Source of the DNA: Flavobacteriales bacterium
GTDB lineage: Bacteria > Bacteroidota > Bacteroidia > Flavobacteriales_E > Vicingaceae
Assembly: GCA_020635795.1 (NCBI GenBank)
Contig: JACJZD010000004.1
Location: 124,001-188,000 of the forward strand
Length of the DNA: 64,000 bases
Direction: 5' to 3'
In this document: positions 18,015 to 26,813 of the stretch, one piece after another
Layout: every line of letters begins with the position of its first letter
How positions within the stretch are numbered: position 1 is the stretch's first letter
Made by a program: the position numbers and the translations under genes
Notes under the pieces: model-generated
What the model was told of the DNA's origin: nothing
What the model saw: the letters and a program-made list of their open reading frames with translations, nothing else
Database searches by the model: none

Positions 18015-20834
18015 ATGCCAAAAGACAACAGTATCAAACATGTTTTATTAATCGGAAGCGGACCAATTGTTATTGGTCAAGCTTGTGAATTTGATTACTC
18101 AGGTTCTCAAGCCTCACGTTCATTAAGAAGTGAAGGAATTATAGTTACGTTAATTAACTCTAATCCAGCAACCATTATGACTGATGAGGTGACAGCCGAT
18201 AACGTGTATTTGTTGCCTTTAGAAACTTCATCAATTATTAAAATATTAGAAGATCATCCTGATATTGATGCGGTACTGCCTTCAATGGGAGGACAAACAG
18301 CGCTTAATTTAGCAATTGAGTGTGATAAAATGGGTGTTTGGGAAGAAAACAATGTGCGAATGATTGGTGTTGATACTAAAGCTATTGATATCACAGAAGA
18401 TAGGGAGTTGTTTAGACAGAAAATGGAGGAGATAGGTGTGCCGATGGCTCCATCAGAAACGGCAAAATCGTATTTAGCAGGTAAAGAGGTTGCACAAAAA
18501 ATAGGTTTTCCTTTGGTTATACGACCTTCGTTTACCTTAGGAGGAACGGGTGGAGCAGTAATTTACGATCAAGCAGATTTTGAAGACGCTTTGCATGTGG
18601 GGCTTCAGGCATCGCCAATACATGAGGTAATGATTGATAAGGCAGTTATTGGCTGGAAAGAATATGAGTTAGAATTGTTAAGAGATAAAAATGATAATGT
18701 TGTTATTATTTGTTCTATTGAGAATTTTGACCCAATGGGTATTCATACTGGAGATTCCATAACAGTTGCTCCAGCAATGACTTTATCAGACACGACTTTT
18801 CAAAAAATGAGAGACATGGCGATTCATATGATTCGCTCTATTGGAAATTTTGCTGGAGGTTGTAATGTTCAGTTTTCCGTGAGTAATGATGAAAAAGAAG
18901 AAATTATTGCCATAGAAATTAATCCAAGGGTTTCGCGTTCATCTGCTCTAGCATCAAAAGCTACGGGTTATCCTATTGCAAAAATAGCTTCTAAATTGGC
19001 TATTGGCTATACACTTGATGAGTTGAAAAATCCAATTACAGGAAATACTTCGGCATTATTTGAACCAACATTGGATTATGTAATTGTAAAAATTCCACGA
19101 TTCAATTTTGATAAATTTAAAGGTGCAAAAAGAAGATTGGGCTTCTCAATGAAATCGGTTGGAGAAGTAATGGGTATTGGTCGTTCGTTCCAAGAAGCAT
19201 TGCAAAAAGCTTGTCAGAGTTTGGAGATAAGTAGAAATGGATTGGGCGCTGACGGAAGAGAATTGACTAATCAAGACCAAATTTTGCACAGTTTAGAAAA
19301 CCCAAGTTGGGACAGGTTGTTTCATATTTACGATGCCATAAAATTGGGTATTCCTTTTAAAACCATTTACGAAAAAACAAAAATTGACCATTGGTTTTTA
19401 CGTCAAATTGAAGATTTGATAAAATTGGAGAACAAAATCCAAAAATTTACACTTGATACTCTGCCTCGTGAATTAATGTACGAAGCAAAACAAAAAGGAT
19501 ACGCTGACAGACAAATTGCTCATTTAGTGAAATGTTTAGAAAGTGAGGTGTTTAATAAGCGTATCGAAATGAAAATTAACAGGGTTTACAAGTTGGTAGA
19601 TACATGTGCTGCTGAATTTCCTGCGGAGACACCATATTATTATTCAACTTTCGAGGATGAAAATGAATCTATAGTTTCAGATAGAAAAAAAGTAGTGGTG
19701 TTGGGTTCTGGTCCGAATAGAATTGGACAAGGAATTGAGTTTGATTACAGTTGCGTACATGGCGTAATGGCAGCTAAAGAGTGCGGCTACGAAACCATTA
19801 TGATTAACTGTAATCCTGAAACGGTTTCAACCGATTCTGATACTTCTGATAAACTTTACTTTGAACCAGTTTTTTGGGAGCATATTTATGATATCATTTT
19901 ACACGAAAAACCTGAGGGTGTAATTGTTCAGTTGGGAGGTCAAACAGCATTGAAGTTAGCTGAGAAATTAGAAAAATATGGAATTAAAATATTGGGTACT
20001 TCATTTGAAGCATTAGATATTGCTGAGGATAGAGGGCGGTTTTCTAAAGTGTTGGAAGAGCTGAAAATCCCTTTTCCAAAATATGGTATTGTAGAAAGTG
20101 CCGAGCAAGCTATTCAACTTTCTAAGGATTTAGGTTTTCCATTACTTGTTCGTCCTTCTTATGTATTGGGTGGGCAAAAAATGAAAATTGTAATTAATGA
20201 AGAAGAATTAGAACATCACGTGGTGGATATTTTAAAAGCCATGCCGAACAACCAAATTTTGTTAGACCACTTTTTGGGTGGAGCAATAGAAGCTGAATCG
20301 GATGCCATTTGTGATGGAAAAGATACTTATATTATTGGAATCATGCAACACATTGAGCCAGCAGGAATTCACTCTGGTGATTCTTATGCAGTATTACCTC
20401 CATACAATTTGGGTGATTTGATTATCACTCAAATAGAGGAAATAACCAAAAAGATTGCCGTTGCATTAAAAACAGTAGGATTAATCAATATTCAGTTTGC
20501 TATTAAAGATGATGTGGTTTATGTTATCGAAGCAAATCCACGAGCTTCTCGAACAGTTCCTTTTATTGCAAAAGCATATCGCGAACCTTACGTGAAATAT
20601 GCAACTAAAGTAATGTTGGGGGAAAACAAAGTGAAAGACTTCAACTTTAAACCTTATAAAAAAGGATACGCCATTAAAATACCAGTATTCTCGTTTAGCA
20701 AATTCCCTGATGTAGATAAAGAGTTAGGTCCAGAAATGAAATCGACAGGAGAAGCAATATACTTTATTGATAGCTTAAAGGATAAATTTTTTAGAGATAT
20801 TTATGCCGAACGTAATCTATATTTGAGCCGTTAA
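18015..20834 (+). CDS. carB: Carbamoyl-phosphate synthase large subunit, short form
   Basis: Two tandem ATP-grasp halves are clear: IGSGPIVIGQACEFDYSGSQ near residue 12 and its repeat LGSGPNRIGQGIEFDYS near residue 562, each followed by the NPE/NPA and GGQTALNLA / GGQTALKLA phrases. The enzyme makes carbamoyl phosphate for pyrimidines and arginine. At 939 aa it is about 130 residues shorter than the E. coli enzyme and stops at IYAERNLYLSR, so the C-terminal MGS-like allosteric domain, which binds UMP and ornithine in E. coli, is absent. Many Flavobacteriia have this short form. carA is not adjacent; pyrF is about 11.6 kb upstream. Confidence 0.95.
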   Translation: MPKDNSIKHVLLIGSGPIVIGQACEFDYSGSQASRSLRSEGIIVTLINSNPATIMTDEVTADNVYLLPLETSSIIKILEDHPDIDAVLPSMGGQTALNLAIECDKMGVWEENNVRMIGVDTKAIDITEDRELFRQKMEEIGVPMAPSETAKSYLAGKEVAQKIGFPLVIRPSFTLGGTGGAVIYDQADFEDALHVGLQASPIHEVMIDKAVIGWKEYELELLRDKNDNVVIICSIENFDPMGIHTGDSITVAPAMTLSDTTFQKMRDMAIHMIRSIGNFAGGCNVQFSVSNDEKEEIIAIEINPRVSRSSALASKATGYPIAKIASKLAIGYTLDELKNPITGNTSALFEPTLDYVIVKIPRFNFDKFKGAKRRLGFSMKSVGEVMGIGRSFQEALQKACQSLEISRNGLGADGRELTNQDQILHSLENPSWDRLFHIYDAIKLGIPFKTIYEKTKIDHWFLRQIEDLIKLENKIQKFTLDTLPRELMYEAKQKGYADRQIAHLVKCLESEVFNKRIEMKINRVYKLVDTCAAEFPAETPYYYSTFEDENESIVSDRKKVVVLGSGPNRIGQGIEFDYSCVHGVMAAKECGYETIMINCNPETVSTDSDTSDKLYFEPVFWEHIYDIILHEKPEGVIVQLGGQTALKLAEKLEKYGIKILGTSFEALDIAEDRGRFSKVLEELKIPFPKYGIVESAEQAIQLSKDLGFPLLVRPSYVLGGQKMKIVINEEELEHHVVDILKAMPNNQILLDHFLGGAIEAESDAICDGKDTYIIGIMQHIEPAGIHSGDSYAVLPPYNLGDLIITQIEEITKKIAVALKTVGLINIQFAIKDDVVYVIEANPRASRTVPFIAKAYREPYVKYATKVMLGENKVKDFNFKPYKKGYAIKIPVFSFSKFPDVDKELGPEMKSTGEAIYFIDSLKDKFFRDIYAERNLYLSR

Positions 20835-20868
20835 TTAGCTAATACCCACTTTAAATCTTTAACTGATT

Positions 20869-21144
20869 TTGCAATTACTTCGTACCATAGCCATCATTAT
20901 TATTGTTTATTACGGCTTTAAGTTGTTGGTACGTTACGTGTTTCCTTTTTTAATTACCCGTTGGGCAAATAAAAAGATGCAAGAATTTCAACAACAAGCA
21001 CAAAACCAGGTTAGAGATGAAGAAGAGGCAAAACGTTTTGTAAAACAACACGAAGGAGAAGTAAAAATAAACTCGACTAAAAGAAGTACTAAACCAGAAT
21101 CGGATGATTTAGGCGATTACGTGGATTATGAGGAGGTAGAGTAA
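20869..21144 (+). CDS. DUF4834-like small membrane protein
   Basis: A 91-aa protein has one N-terminal membrane helix (about residues 5-28, TIAIIIIVYYGFKLLVRYV), a basic/glutamine-rich coiled stretch (WANKKMQEFQQQAQNQV) and an acidic tail (DDLGDYVDYEEVE). This is the pattern of the Bacteroidota DUF4834 family of unknown function. No ATG lies before the membrane helix and an in-frame stop sits at 20860, so the TTG at 20869 (or CTG at 20863) is the likely start. It follows carB by 34 bp. Confidence 0.75.
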   Translation: MQLLRTIAIIIIVYYGFKLLVRYVFPFLITRWANKKMQEFQQQAQNQVRDEEEAKRFVKQHEGEVKINSTKRSTKPESDDLGDYVDYEEVE

Positions 21145-21189
21145 GCTTATTTATGTAGTTTAATCAAGAATCTCTTTTCCGAAAATTTG

Positions 21190-21297
21190 TCCATTCGAGT
21201 GTTTCGCATTATTGCGGAATTTATCGAGAATAAAATTTTAGGTTCTAAAAAGTGTGTTCTCGATATTTCCGATAGAAAATCGGAAACTCGAACTGAC
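21190..21297. repeat. Palindromic repeat (TTCGAG...CTCGAA class), two-armed
   Basis: The element reads inward from CCATTCGAGTG through TATCGAGAA, then TTCTCGATA, and out to ACTCGAACTGAC, so the two arms are inverted copies. The second arm contains its own small hairpin (TTTCCGATAGAAAATCGGAAA). It occupies most of the 160 bp between two convergent genes and no coding frame fits it. Elements of this type are common between genes in Flavobacteriia, as I recall; the copy number here is unknown. Confidence 0.7.
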
Positions 21298-21305
21298 TCT
21301 TTTTA

Positions 21306-22085
21306 TTAAAAAGGCTTCCCATCCATTTCAATATCTTTTAACATGTGAGCTAAAATAGGCTCACATTTTTCTTTACAGGCAGGGTAAAAATGCCCATGCT
21401 TCCAATAGTCCGATTTTGGTGATTGCCCCCACCAAAATTCTGCCATAGCAATAGGTTTTAGCTTATTCAAAAATGCATATTGCAACAATTTTGGTGCAGC
21501 ACATTCGCCAGCTCCGCTAGGCGGTTTATTAAAAATTTCACGTAACCCTTTTTCTTCGCCTGATTGATTAATAAAAAAGTATTGGTCAAAAATTTGGTCC
21601 TGCAAAGCAATGGAGTTGGCTTTTCGTAGTGTTTTTAATTCAGTAATTTTTAGGTTGCTTTCTGTGGTATTTTGTTCTTCTAAGGTTTTTATTTCTTCGT
21701 TTATTCGGCTTAGTTCCAGCATGCCTAAATTGATAAAATTGCCCTCAACCAATCCGTCATAAACTGGTGGTACAAATTTAATATGTTGGTTGGCTCCTGC
21801 CAATTTACCCGAAAATGCTGCTAAATAACCCAATTCGTTTTCTTGAGTTTGCACCACCAATACACCAAACATTTTTCCAATAACCATCCCTTCTTGGGTT
21901 TTGTCTAAACCAAAATTATGCTCAAAATCTTGTTGGGTGGTTAAATATTCTTGCAATTGTTTTGCAGCTAATAAACAAAGTGGGTGTGGAGTATAATCAA
22001 AAGGATAGGTAAATTTAAAAGGTAGGGTTGATAACTCAATAACTTGATTAAAGGGGGTGAAGTAGCTGTTTGTTGAGTTTGTCAA
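21306..22085 (-). CDS. Lone N-terminal domain of the large RluA-type pseudouridine synthases
   Basis: The 259-aa protein matches the N-terminal extension of about 550-aa RluA-family synthases: YTPHPLCLLAAKQLQEYL, IGKMFGVLVVQTQ, LGYLAAFSGKLAG and the later PPSGAGECAAPKLLQYAF, MAEFWWGQSPKS and HGHFYPACKEKCEPILAHML. In the long proteins the RluA catalytic domain comes next; here the frame stops at DMDGKPF-like sequence (IEMDGKPF) and the 160 bp downstream hold only repeats. The two cysteines and histidines in GHFYPACKEKC could bind metal. It is either a free-standing domain with its own role or the remnant of a fused enzyme; the intact frame favours the former. Confidence 0.72.
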   Translation of the reverse strand: MTNSTNSYFTPFNQVIELSTLPFKFTYPFDYTPHPLCLLAAKQLQEYLTTQQDFEHNFGLDKTQEGMVIGKMFGVLVVQTQENELGYLAAFSGKLAGANQHIKFVPPVYDGLVEGNFINLGMLELSRINEEIKTLEEQNTTESNLKITELKTLRKANSIALQDQIFDQYFFINQSGEEKGLREIFNKPPSGAGECAAPKLLQYAFLNKLKPIAMAEFWWGQSPKSDYWKHGHFYPACKEKCEPILAHMLKDIEMDGKPF

Positions 22086-22132
22086 GTTGCTTTTAAGTAG
22101 ATAAGCGAAAATAAGAATAAATCCATGTTGTT

Positions 22133-22164
22133 TTGTAGAGACGGATAATTATCCGTCTCTACAA
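22133..22164. repeat. 32-bp perfect palindrome
   Basis: TTGTAGAGACGGATAA and its exact reverse complement lie back to back. There is no T-run on either side. It could be a repeat-family arm (a GTAGAGACG class) or a protein-binding site; it does not look like a terminator. Confidence 0.75.
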
Positions 22165-22225
22165 TGAATGGTTAATTGTAGTCTAACCCATTATCCACAA
22201 AAACTCTACAATCTTTTTATACGTC

Positions 22226-22290
22226 ATTGCGGGCTTGACCCGCAATCTATTTTGATTTCAATAATGTATTTCAAGCGGACGCTTGGAATA
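22226..22290. repeat. REP-like element (ATTGCGGG...CCCGCAAT class)
   Basis: ATTGCGGG-CTTGA-CCCGCAAT (22226-22246) is an 8-bp hairpin, and TTTCAAGCG-GA-CGCTTGGAA (about 22269-22289) is a second one. The class resembles the CATTGCGGGCTTGACCCGCAATC repeats seen between genes in many Bacteroidota. The region 22086-22355 holds nothing else that I can recognise. Confidence 0.65.
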
Positions 22291-22355
22291 GAGTTTACTG
22301 ATGGATGCTTACGAGAGGTGGGGTAGTTGGATAATCAATGATTGTAATGTTTTGA

Positions 22356-23627
22356 TTATTCAACGACAAATTTACCATTAGAAATAATATTTTTATAGGT
22401 ACTAGTATAGAAGTAAATTCCTTTTGTAAAGTTAGCTACATTAATAGTCAGATAATTAGAATCAATTATTTTACTATAAACTAGATTCCCTATAGGATTA
22501 TATATATTTAGAGAACTTTGTTTGTATTGAAAAATAAAATTTAATATAGAGTTAGAAGGGTTTGGGAATACTATAGGTTGGTGTTCTTTCTGTAATTCTG
22601 AAGTATTTAGAATATTGGGAGAGCATCCTGTTGCTACTAAATTTGAATCTGACCAAATTGTTATTCTTGAGGGTAAATATAGTGCCGCATTCATTCGATC
22701 AACTTGTCCTTGAGTAAACATTTTTTTGCAATCGTGATTGTAGTCCATGTAATTTTCTCCGTTAGTATTAAAACCGCAAGACATGTTGTTGTTATAACAT
22801 CCTGAAAGATAAATTGTTCCTCCAAGAGTTGGTGGAGTATCAGCAACTAAATCTCCACTATCTCCACAATTATTACTAAAAGTATGATAGAGGTCTAGCC
22901 AATGACCAACTTCATGTGTGCCTACAGATGCCCATTCTTGACCATAATATAATTCAGAATGAGTACCATAACCCCATCTAATAGAGCTATAAATAATTCC
23001 ATCTCTTCCTATGCTAGATAAATAATTATCTGGTAGAGTTGCTGAACCAGTAAAATCTGATGGAACGCCTTTGCTGTATTTTGGTAAATAAATATTAAAA
23101 TATTTATAATTGTCCCAAGCGTGCTGATATAATAGGTTTGAGCTGCTGTTCACCATAGCGCTAGAGTCTTGATAATAAATTACTCCAGTTGTTGGATTGC
23201 CATTAGGGTCTATCGAAGCAAGGCAAAACTGTATATTTAAAGTCGCTTTAATACTATCAAATTCAGGGTCAATTGTATTCCAGTCACTATTGAGACCATT
23301 AAAATCATTATTAAGAATATCAATACCAGATTGTGCTTGGTCTAAGTCAATTTTGCCATCATTGCCATTATGAAAAACATGCAATACAACTGGAATAGTA
23401 TATGTAGTTGTTTTAAATAAAGAATAATCTTTGGTGGATTCGTCTTTTATTTTTTTAATTAATTGTTGAATTAATACCTCTTTTTCTTGTGCTTCTTTTT
23501 GATTTTTTGATAGTTGATAATCTATTAACTCCTTTGTTAAACAAAGAGAATCAATTTGAATATTTTGAGCATTATAATTAAGGGTAAAAAATAAAACTCC
23601 AACAAAAAATAAAATTGAGCCTTTCAT
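22356..23627 (-). CDS. Secreted M43 (pappalysin-like) metalloprotease with T9SS sorting domain
   Basis: A signal peptide (ending TLNYNAQ, about residue 21) leads a propeptide-like helical stretch. The M43 domain follows with the zinc site HEVGHWLDLYH (His238, Glu239, His242, His248) and the Met-turn region GENYMDYNHDCKKMF. The C-terminal 80 residues (VFPNPSNSILNFIF ... FTKGIYFYTS ... GKFVVE) form a type A T9SS sorting domain, so the enzyme should pass the outer membrane through T9SS and be surface-bound or released. It is a single gene between repeats, transcribed away from the MarR gene. The substrate is unknown. Confidence 0.9.
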   Translation of the reverse strand: MKGSILFFVGVLFFTLNYNAQNIQIDSLCLTKELIDYQLSKNQKEAQEKEVLIQQLIKKIKDESTKDYSLFKTTTYTIPVVLHVFHNGNDGKIDLDQAQSGIDILNNDFNGLNSDWNTIDPEFDSIKATLNIQFCLASIDPNGNPTTGVIYYQDSSAMVNSSSNLLYQHAWDNYKYFNIYLPKYSKGVPSDFTGSATLPDNYLSSIGRDGIIYSSIRWGYGTHSELYYGQEWASVGTHEVGHWLDLYHTFSNNCGDSGDLVADTPPTLGGTIYLSGCYNNNMSCGFNTNGENYMDYNHDCKKMFTQGQVDRMNAALYLPSRITIWSDSNLVATGCSPNILNTSELQKEHQPIVFPNPSNSILNFIFQYKQSSLNIYNPIGNLVYSKIIDSNYLTINVANFTKGIYFYTSTYKNIISNGKFVVE

Positions 23628-23702
23628 ATAAATTGAGTTTTTATCTAAAGTTAAATCTTTTTATTTAAAATGGGATTTTTTTAATAAAATAATTCAATAT
23701 AC

Positions 23703-23746
23703 TATGCTTACACAATATAATTTACTACATTTGTTATGTAAGCATA
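23703..23746 (+). promoter_or_regulatory. MarR promoter overlapped by an inverted-repeat operator
   Basis: TATGCTTAC (23703-23711) and GTAAGCATA (23738-23746) are a perfect 9-bp inverted repeat; with the next bases the half-sites read TATGCTTACACAA and TATGCTTACATAA. Between them lies TACATTTG (23726-23733), an exact TAnnTTTG -7 box. A dimeric MarR protein bound here would cover the promoter, the usual arrangement for autorepression. The ATG is 4 bp after the right half-site. Confidence 0.65.
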
Positions 23747-23750
23747 ATAA

Positions 23751-24182
23751 ATGAATCAAAACACCATCGATTATCAAATAAAATCTACTTGGCACGGCAT
23801 TTTTAAAATGTACAACCAAGTGGCTGCAAAGCATGGTAGCACACAGGCGGCAGGTTATTTTTTGCTTACCATAAGTAAAGAAGGTACTCCTGCAACAAGC
23901 ATAGCTCCGTTAATGGGTATGGAGGCAACCAGCATGAGTAGAATAATAAAAAGTATGGAAGATAAAGGCTTGATTTTCCGTAAGCAAGATGAAAAAGACA
24001 AACGAATGGTACGTATTTTTTTAACTCCCGAAGGTGTTGAAAAAAGAAAATTGGCGAAAAAAGTAGTAGAAGGATTTAATGATTTAATTTTAGAGGAAAT
24101 TCCGCAAAGTAAACTTCACGTTTTTTTTGAAGTAATGGACACGATAAATAAGACGATAGAAAAGTATAAACAAGAAAACTAA
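23751..24182 (+). CDS. MarR-family transcriptional regulator
   Basis: The 143-aa winged-helix protein contains the MarR core: GTPATSIAPLMGMEATSMSR as recognition region and IFRKQDEKDKRMVRIFLT as wing, followed by a C-terminal dimerisation helix. It begins 4 bp after an inverted repeat that overlaps its promoter, so it probably represses itself. The next genes in the same direction are fadJ-like, fadA and an acyl-CoA dehydrogenase, so a fatty-acyl ligand and control of beta-oxidation are plausible, by analogy with other MarR/TetR regulators placed beside beta-oxidation genes. The ligand is inferred, not seen. Confidence 0.88.
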   Translation: MNQNTIDYQIKSTWHGIFKMYNQVAAKHGSTQAAGYFLLTISKEGTPATSIAPLMGMEATSMSRIIKSMEDKGLIFRKQDEKDKRMVRIFLTPEGVEKRKLAKKVVEGFNDLILEEIPQSKLHVFFEVMDTINKTIEKYKQEN

Positions 24183-24324
24183 AGCCTCCCCAACCCCTCC
24201 GAAGGAGGGGCTACGTAGAGGAACGAAAAGAAAAAGAATAATTAGCGTGAAGTCCAAATATGGAAGACCGAAGTTGGCTTTGTGTGGTAGCTTCCCCTCT
24301 AGAGAGCGGAAGGGGTGTGTTAAG
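24183..24324. repeat. C/G-rich palindromic element (AACCCCTCC class), two arms
   Basis: The first arm (24183-24212) reads AGCCTCCCCAACCCCTCC-GAA-GGAGGGGCT and has an internal hairpin. The second arm (about 24289-24324) reads AGCTTCCCCTCTAGAG...GGAAGGGGTGTGTT. They lie between the MarR and fadJ-like genes. The same class recurs at 26.8, 26.9, 28.1, 43.25 and, inside a gene, 47.86 kb. The GC content is sharply above that of the neighbourhood. Confidence 0.75.
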
Positions 24325-24352
24325 TAACAAGATTGATAAAATATAAATTAAC

Positions 24353-24419
24353 TGTCATATCGAGCGAAGAGATATCTTTTAACTAACCTAGAAGATTTCT
24401 CCATAAAGTTGAAATGACA
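24353..24419. repeat. Palindromic element (TGTCATTTCGAGC class)
   Basis: The ends TGTCATATCGAGC and AGTTGAAATGACA are inverted copies with a few mismatches, and the middle includes AGAAGATTTCTCC. It is a different class from the C/G-rich elements beside it. It ends 14 bp before the fadJ-like ATG, so it probably lies in the leader of that transcript. Confidence 0.65.
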
Positions 24420-24433
24420 AAATGAAATAAAAT

Positions 24434-26812
24434 ATGAACAGAAAAATTAATAAAGTAGCAGTATTGGGTTCAGGAGTAATGGGCTCAAGAATTGCTTGCC
24501 ATTTTGCCAATGTTGGGGTAGAAGTGCTTTTGTTGGACATTGTACCAAAAGAAGCTGCTGATTCGAAAAAACCAGCTGAGCGTAACAAAATTGTTAACGA
24601 TGCGTTGCAGTTTGCATTGAAATCAAACCCTTCTCCAATTTACAGTAAGTCTTATATCAGTAGAATTTCTACAGGAAATTTTGATGATGATTTATCAAAA
24701 ATTGCAACTTGCGATTGGGTGATTGAAGTGGTTATTGAGCGTTTAGACATTAAACAACAAGTTTTTGCAAACGTTGAGAAATACCGTAAACCAGGAACGT
24801 TAATTACATCTAACACATCTGGTATTCCAATTCACATGATGTTGGAAGGAAGAAGTGAAGATTTTCAGAAACATTTCTGTGGAACGCACTTTTTTAACCC
24901 ACCACGATATTTAAAATTGTTAGAGTTAATTCCAACGCCTAAAACCGATCCAGAAGTGATGACTTTCTTGGAAGATTATGGTCAACGATTTTTAGGAAAA
25001 ACTACAGTGGTTTGTAAAGACACTCCAGCATTTATTGCTAACAGAATTGGTGTTTACAGCATCATGTCGTTATTTCATACCGTTACTGAAATGGGTTTAA
25101 CGGTTGAAGAGGTTGATAAATTAACTGGTCCAGCAATGGGTCGTCCAAAATCGGCAACCTTCCGTACGTGTGATGTGGTTGGGTTAGATACGTTGGTGCA
25201 CGTTGCCAATGGAGTTAAGGATAATTGTCCGAATGATGAAGCGAATACCATTTTTACCATTCCAAGTTACATCAATAAAATGGTGGAGAACAAATGGTTG
25301 GGTTCAAAAACCAAACAAGGGTTCTTTAAAAAAGTAAAAGACGAAAAAGGCAATAGTGAAATTTTAACATTAGACTTAAATACATTAGAATATAGACCTG
25401 GTCAAAAAGTAAAATTTGCCACATTAGAATTGGCAAAAACCATTGACGATTTGAGGTTGAGAACAAAAGCCTTGGTGCAAGGTCAAGATAAAGCAGGAGA
25501 GTTTTACCGTAAATCGTTTTTTGGCTTATTTGCTTATGTTTCGAATAGAATACCAGAAATTACTGATGCGGTATATAAAATTGACGATGCCTTGAGTGCT
25601 GGTTTCGGCTGGCAGTTAGGTCCATTTGCCACTTGGGATGCCATTGGAGTGGAAGAAAGTTTACCAATAATGGAGAAAATGGGCATTACGCCAAATCCGT
25701 GGGTAAAAGAAATGTTGGCTGCAGGAATCAAATCTTTTTACAAAGTAGAAAAAGGAGCTAAATATTTTTACGATATTGAATCGAAGTCTTACCAAATGGT
25801 TCCAGGTTCAGATAAAGTGCTTTCTTTAGAAACGCTAAGAGCAGAAAATACCATTTGGAAAAACTCTGGAACTACCATTGTAGATTTAGGAGATGGAATC
25901 ATCAATTTAGAGTTCCACACTAAAATGAATACCATTGGTGGTGAAGTAATAGAAGGAATTAATAAGGCTATTGATTTAGCTGAACAAAAATACAAAGGCC
26001 TGGTTGTCTCAAACGATGGGGATAATTTCTCGGCAGGAGCCAATGTAGGTATGATATTTATGATGGCGGTTGAGCAAGAATACGACGAGTTGGATTTCGC
26101 TATTCAAGCTTTCCAAAAAACCATGATGAGAGTTCGTTACTCTTCAATACCAGTAGTGGTTGCTCCTCATAACCTAGCTTTAGGTGGCGGTTGCGAAATG
26201 AGTATGCATGCTGATAAGGTTGTTGCTCATGCTGAAACCTATATGGGATTGGTTGAGTTTGGAGTAGGTGTTATTCCTGGTGGTGGCGGAACTAAAGAAT
26301 TTGCTTTACGTGCATCTGATGAATATGGTGATGGAATGCGATTGAATATTTTAAGAAATCGTTTTTTAACTGTTGGTCAAGCTCAAGTTTCAACTTCTGC
26401 ACAAGAAGCTTTTGAATTAGGTTACTTACGAAAAGGTATTGACGAGGTTGTGGTAAGTAGAGCTCATCAGTTGAGCTATGCAAAACAAGCGGCTTTAAAT
26501 CTTGCAAATAAGGGATATACTAAACCTCTGCAACGTAAAGACATTAAAGTGTTGGGTAACGAAGGTTTAGGTATTGTATACGTGGGAGCCAACTCAATGA
26601 AATCGGGTAAATACATTTCTGAACACGATCAGTTAATTTCTGAAAAATTAGGCTACGTACTTTGTGGAGGCGATTTATCAAGTCCAACAGAAGTAAACGA
26701 ACAGTATTTACTAGACATGGAACGAAGAGCTTTCTTAGAGCTTTGTACCGAACGCAAAACATTAGAAAGATTACAAAGTATTATTACAACAGGAAAAGTA
26801 TTGAGAAACTAA
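24434..26812 (+). CDS. Bifunctional 3-hydroxyacyl-CoA dehydrogenase / enoyl-CoA hydratase
   Basis: The 792-aa protein carries out two successive steps of fatty acid beta-oxidation. The NAD-binding dehydrogenase domain is N-terminal (VAVLGSGVMGSRIACHFAN, GxGxxG at residues 12-17; SNTSGIP and FCGTHFFNPPRYL follow). The hydratase domain is C-terminal (about 490-720, with FSAGANVGMI, LALGGGCEMSMHADKV and EFGVGVIPGGGGTKEF, which includes the catalytic Glu region). The domain order is the reverse of E. coli FadB/FadJ, where the hydratase comes first; this order is usual in Bacteroidota. It probably forms a working unit with the thiolase gene downstream, although a repeat-filled gap of about 150 bp separates them. 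Confidence 0.93.
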   Translation: MNRKINKVAVLGSGVMGSRIACHFANVGVEVLLLDIVPKEAADSKKPAERNKIVNDALQFALKSNPSPIYSKSYISRISTGNFDDDLSKIATCDWVIEVVIERLDIKQQVFANVEKYRKPGTLITSNTSGIPIHMMLEGRSEDFQKHFCGTHFFNPPRYLKLLELIPTPKTDPEVMTFLEDYGQRFLGKTTVVCKDTPAFIANRIGVYSIMSLFHTVTEMGLTVEEVDKLTGPAMGRPKSATFRTCDVVGLDTLVHVANGVKDNCPNDEANTIFTIPSYINKMVENKWLGSKTKQGFFKKVKDEKGNSEILTLDLNTLEYRPGQKVKFATLELAKTIDDLRLRTKALVQGQDKAGEFYRKSFFGLFAYVSNRIPEITDAVYKIDDALSAGFGWQLGPFATWDAIGVEESLPIMEKMGITPNPWVKEMLAAGIKSFYKVEKGAKYFYDIESKSYQMVPGSDKVLSLETLRAENTIWKNSGTTIVDLGDGIINLEFHTKMNTIGGEVIEGINKAIDLAEQKYKGLVVSNDGDNFSAGANVGMIFMMAVEQEYDELDFAIQAFQKTMMRVRYSSIPVVVAPHNLALGGGCEMSMHADKVVAHAETYMGLVEFGVGVIPGGGGTKEFALRASDEYGDGMRLNILRNRFLTVGQAQVSTSAQEAFELGYLRKGIDEVVVSRAHQLSYAKQAALNLANKGYTKPLQRKDIKVLGNEGLGIVYVGANSMKSGKYISEHDQLISEKLGYVLCGGDLSSPTEVNEQYLLDMERRAFLELCTERKTLERLQSIITTGKVLRN

Positions 26813-26813
26813 T

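Noticed and set aside
26544..26762. Minus-strand frames inside the fadJ-like, fadA and acyl-CoA dehydrogenase genes
   Set aside because: They are antiparallel shadows of well-identified genes with no family resemblance of their own.
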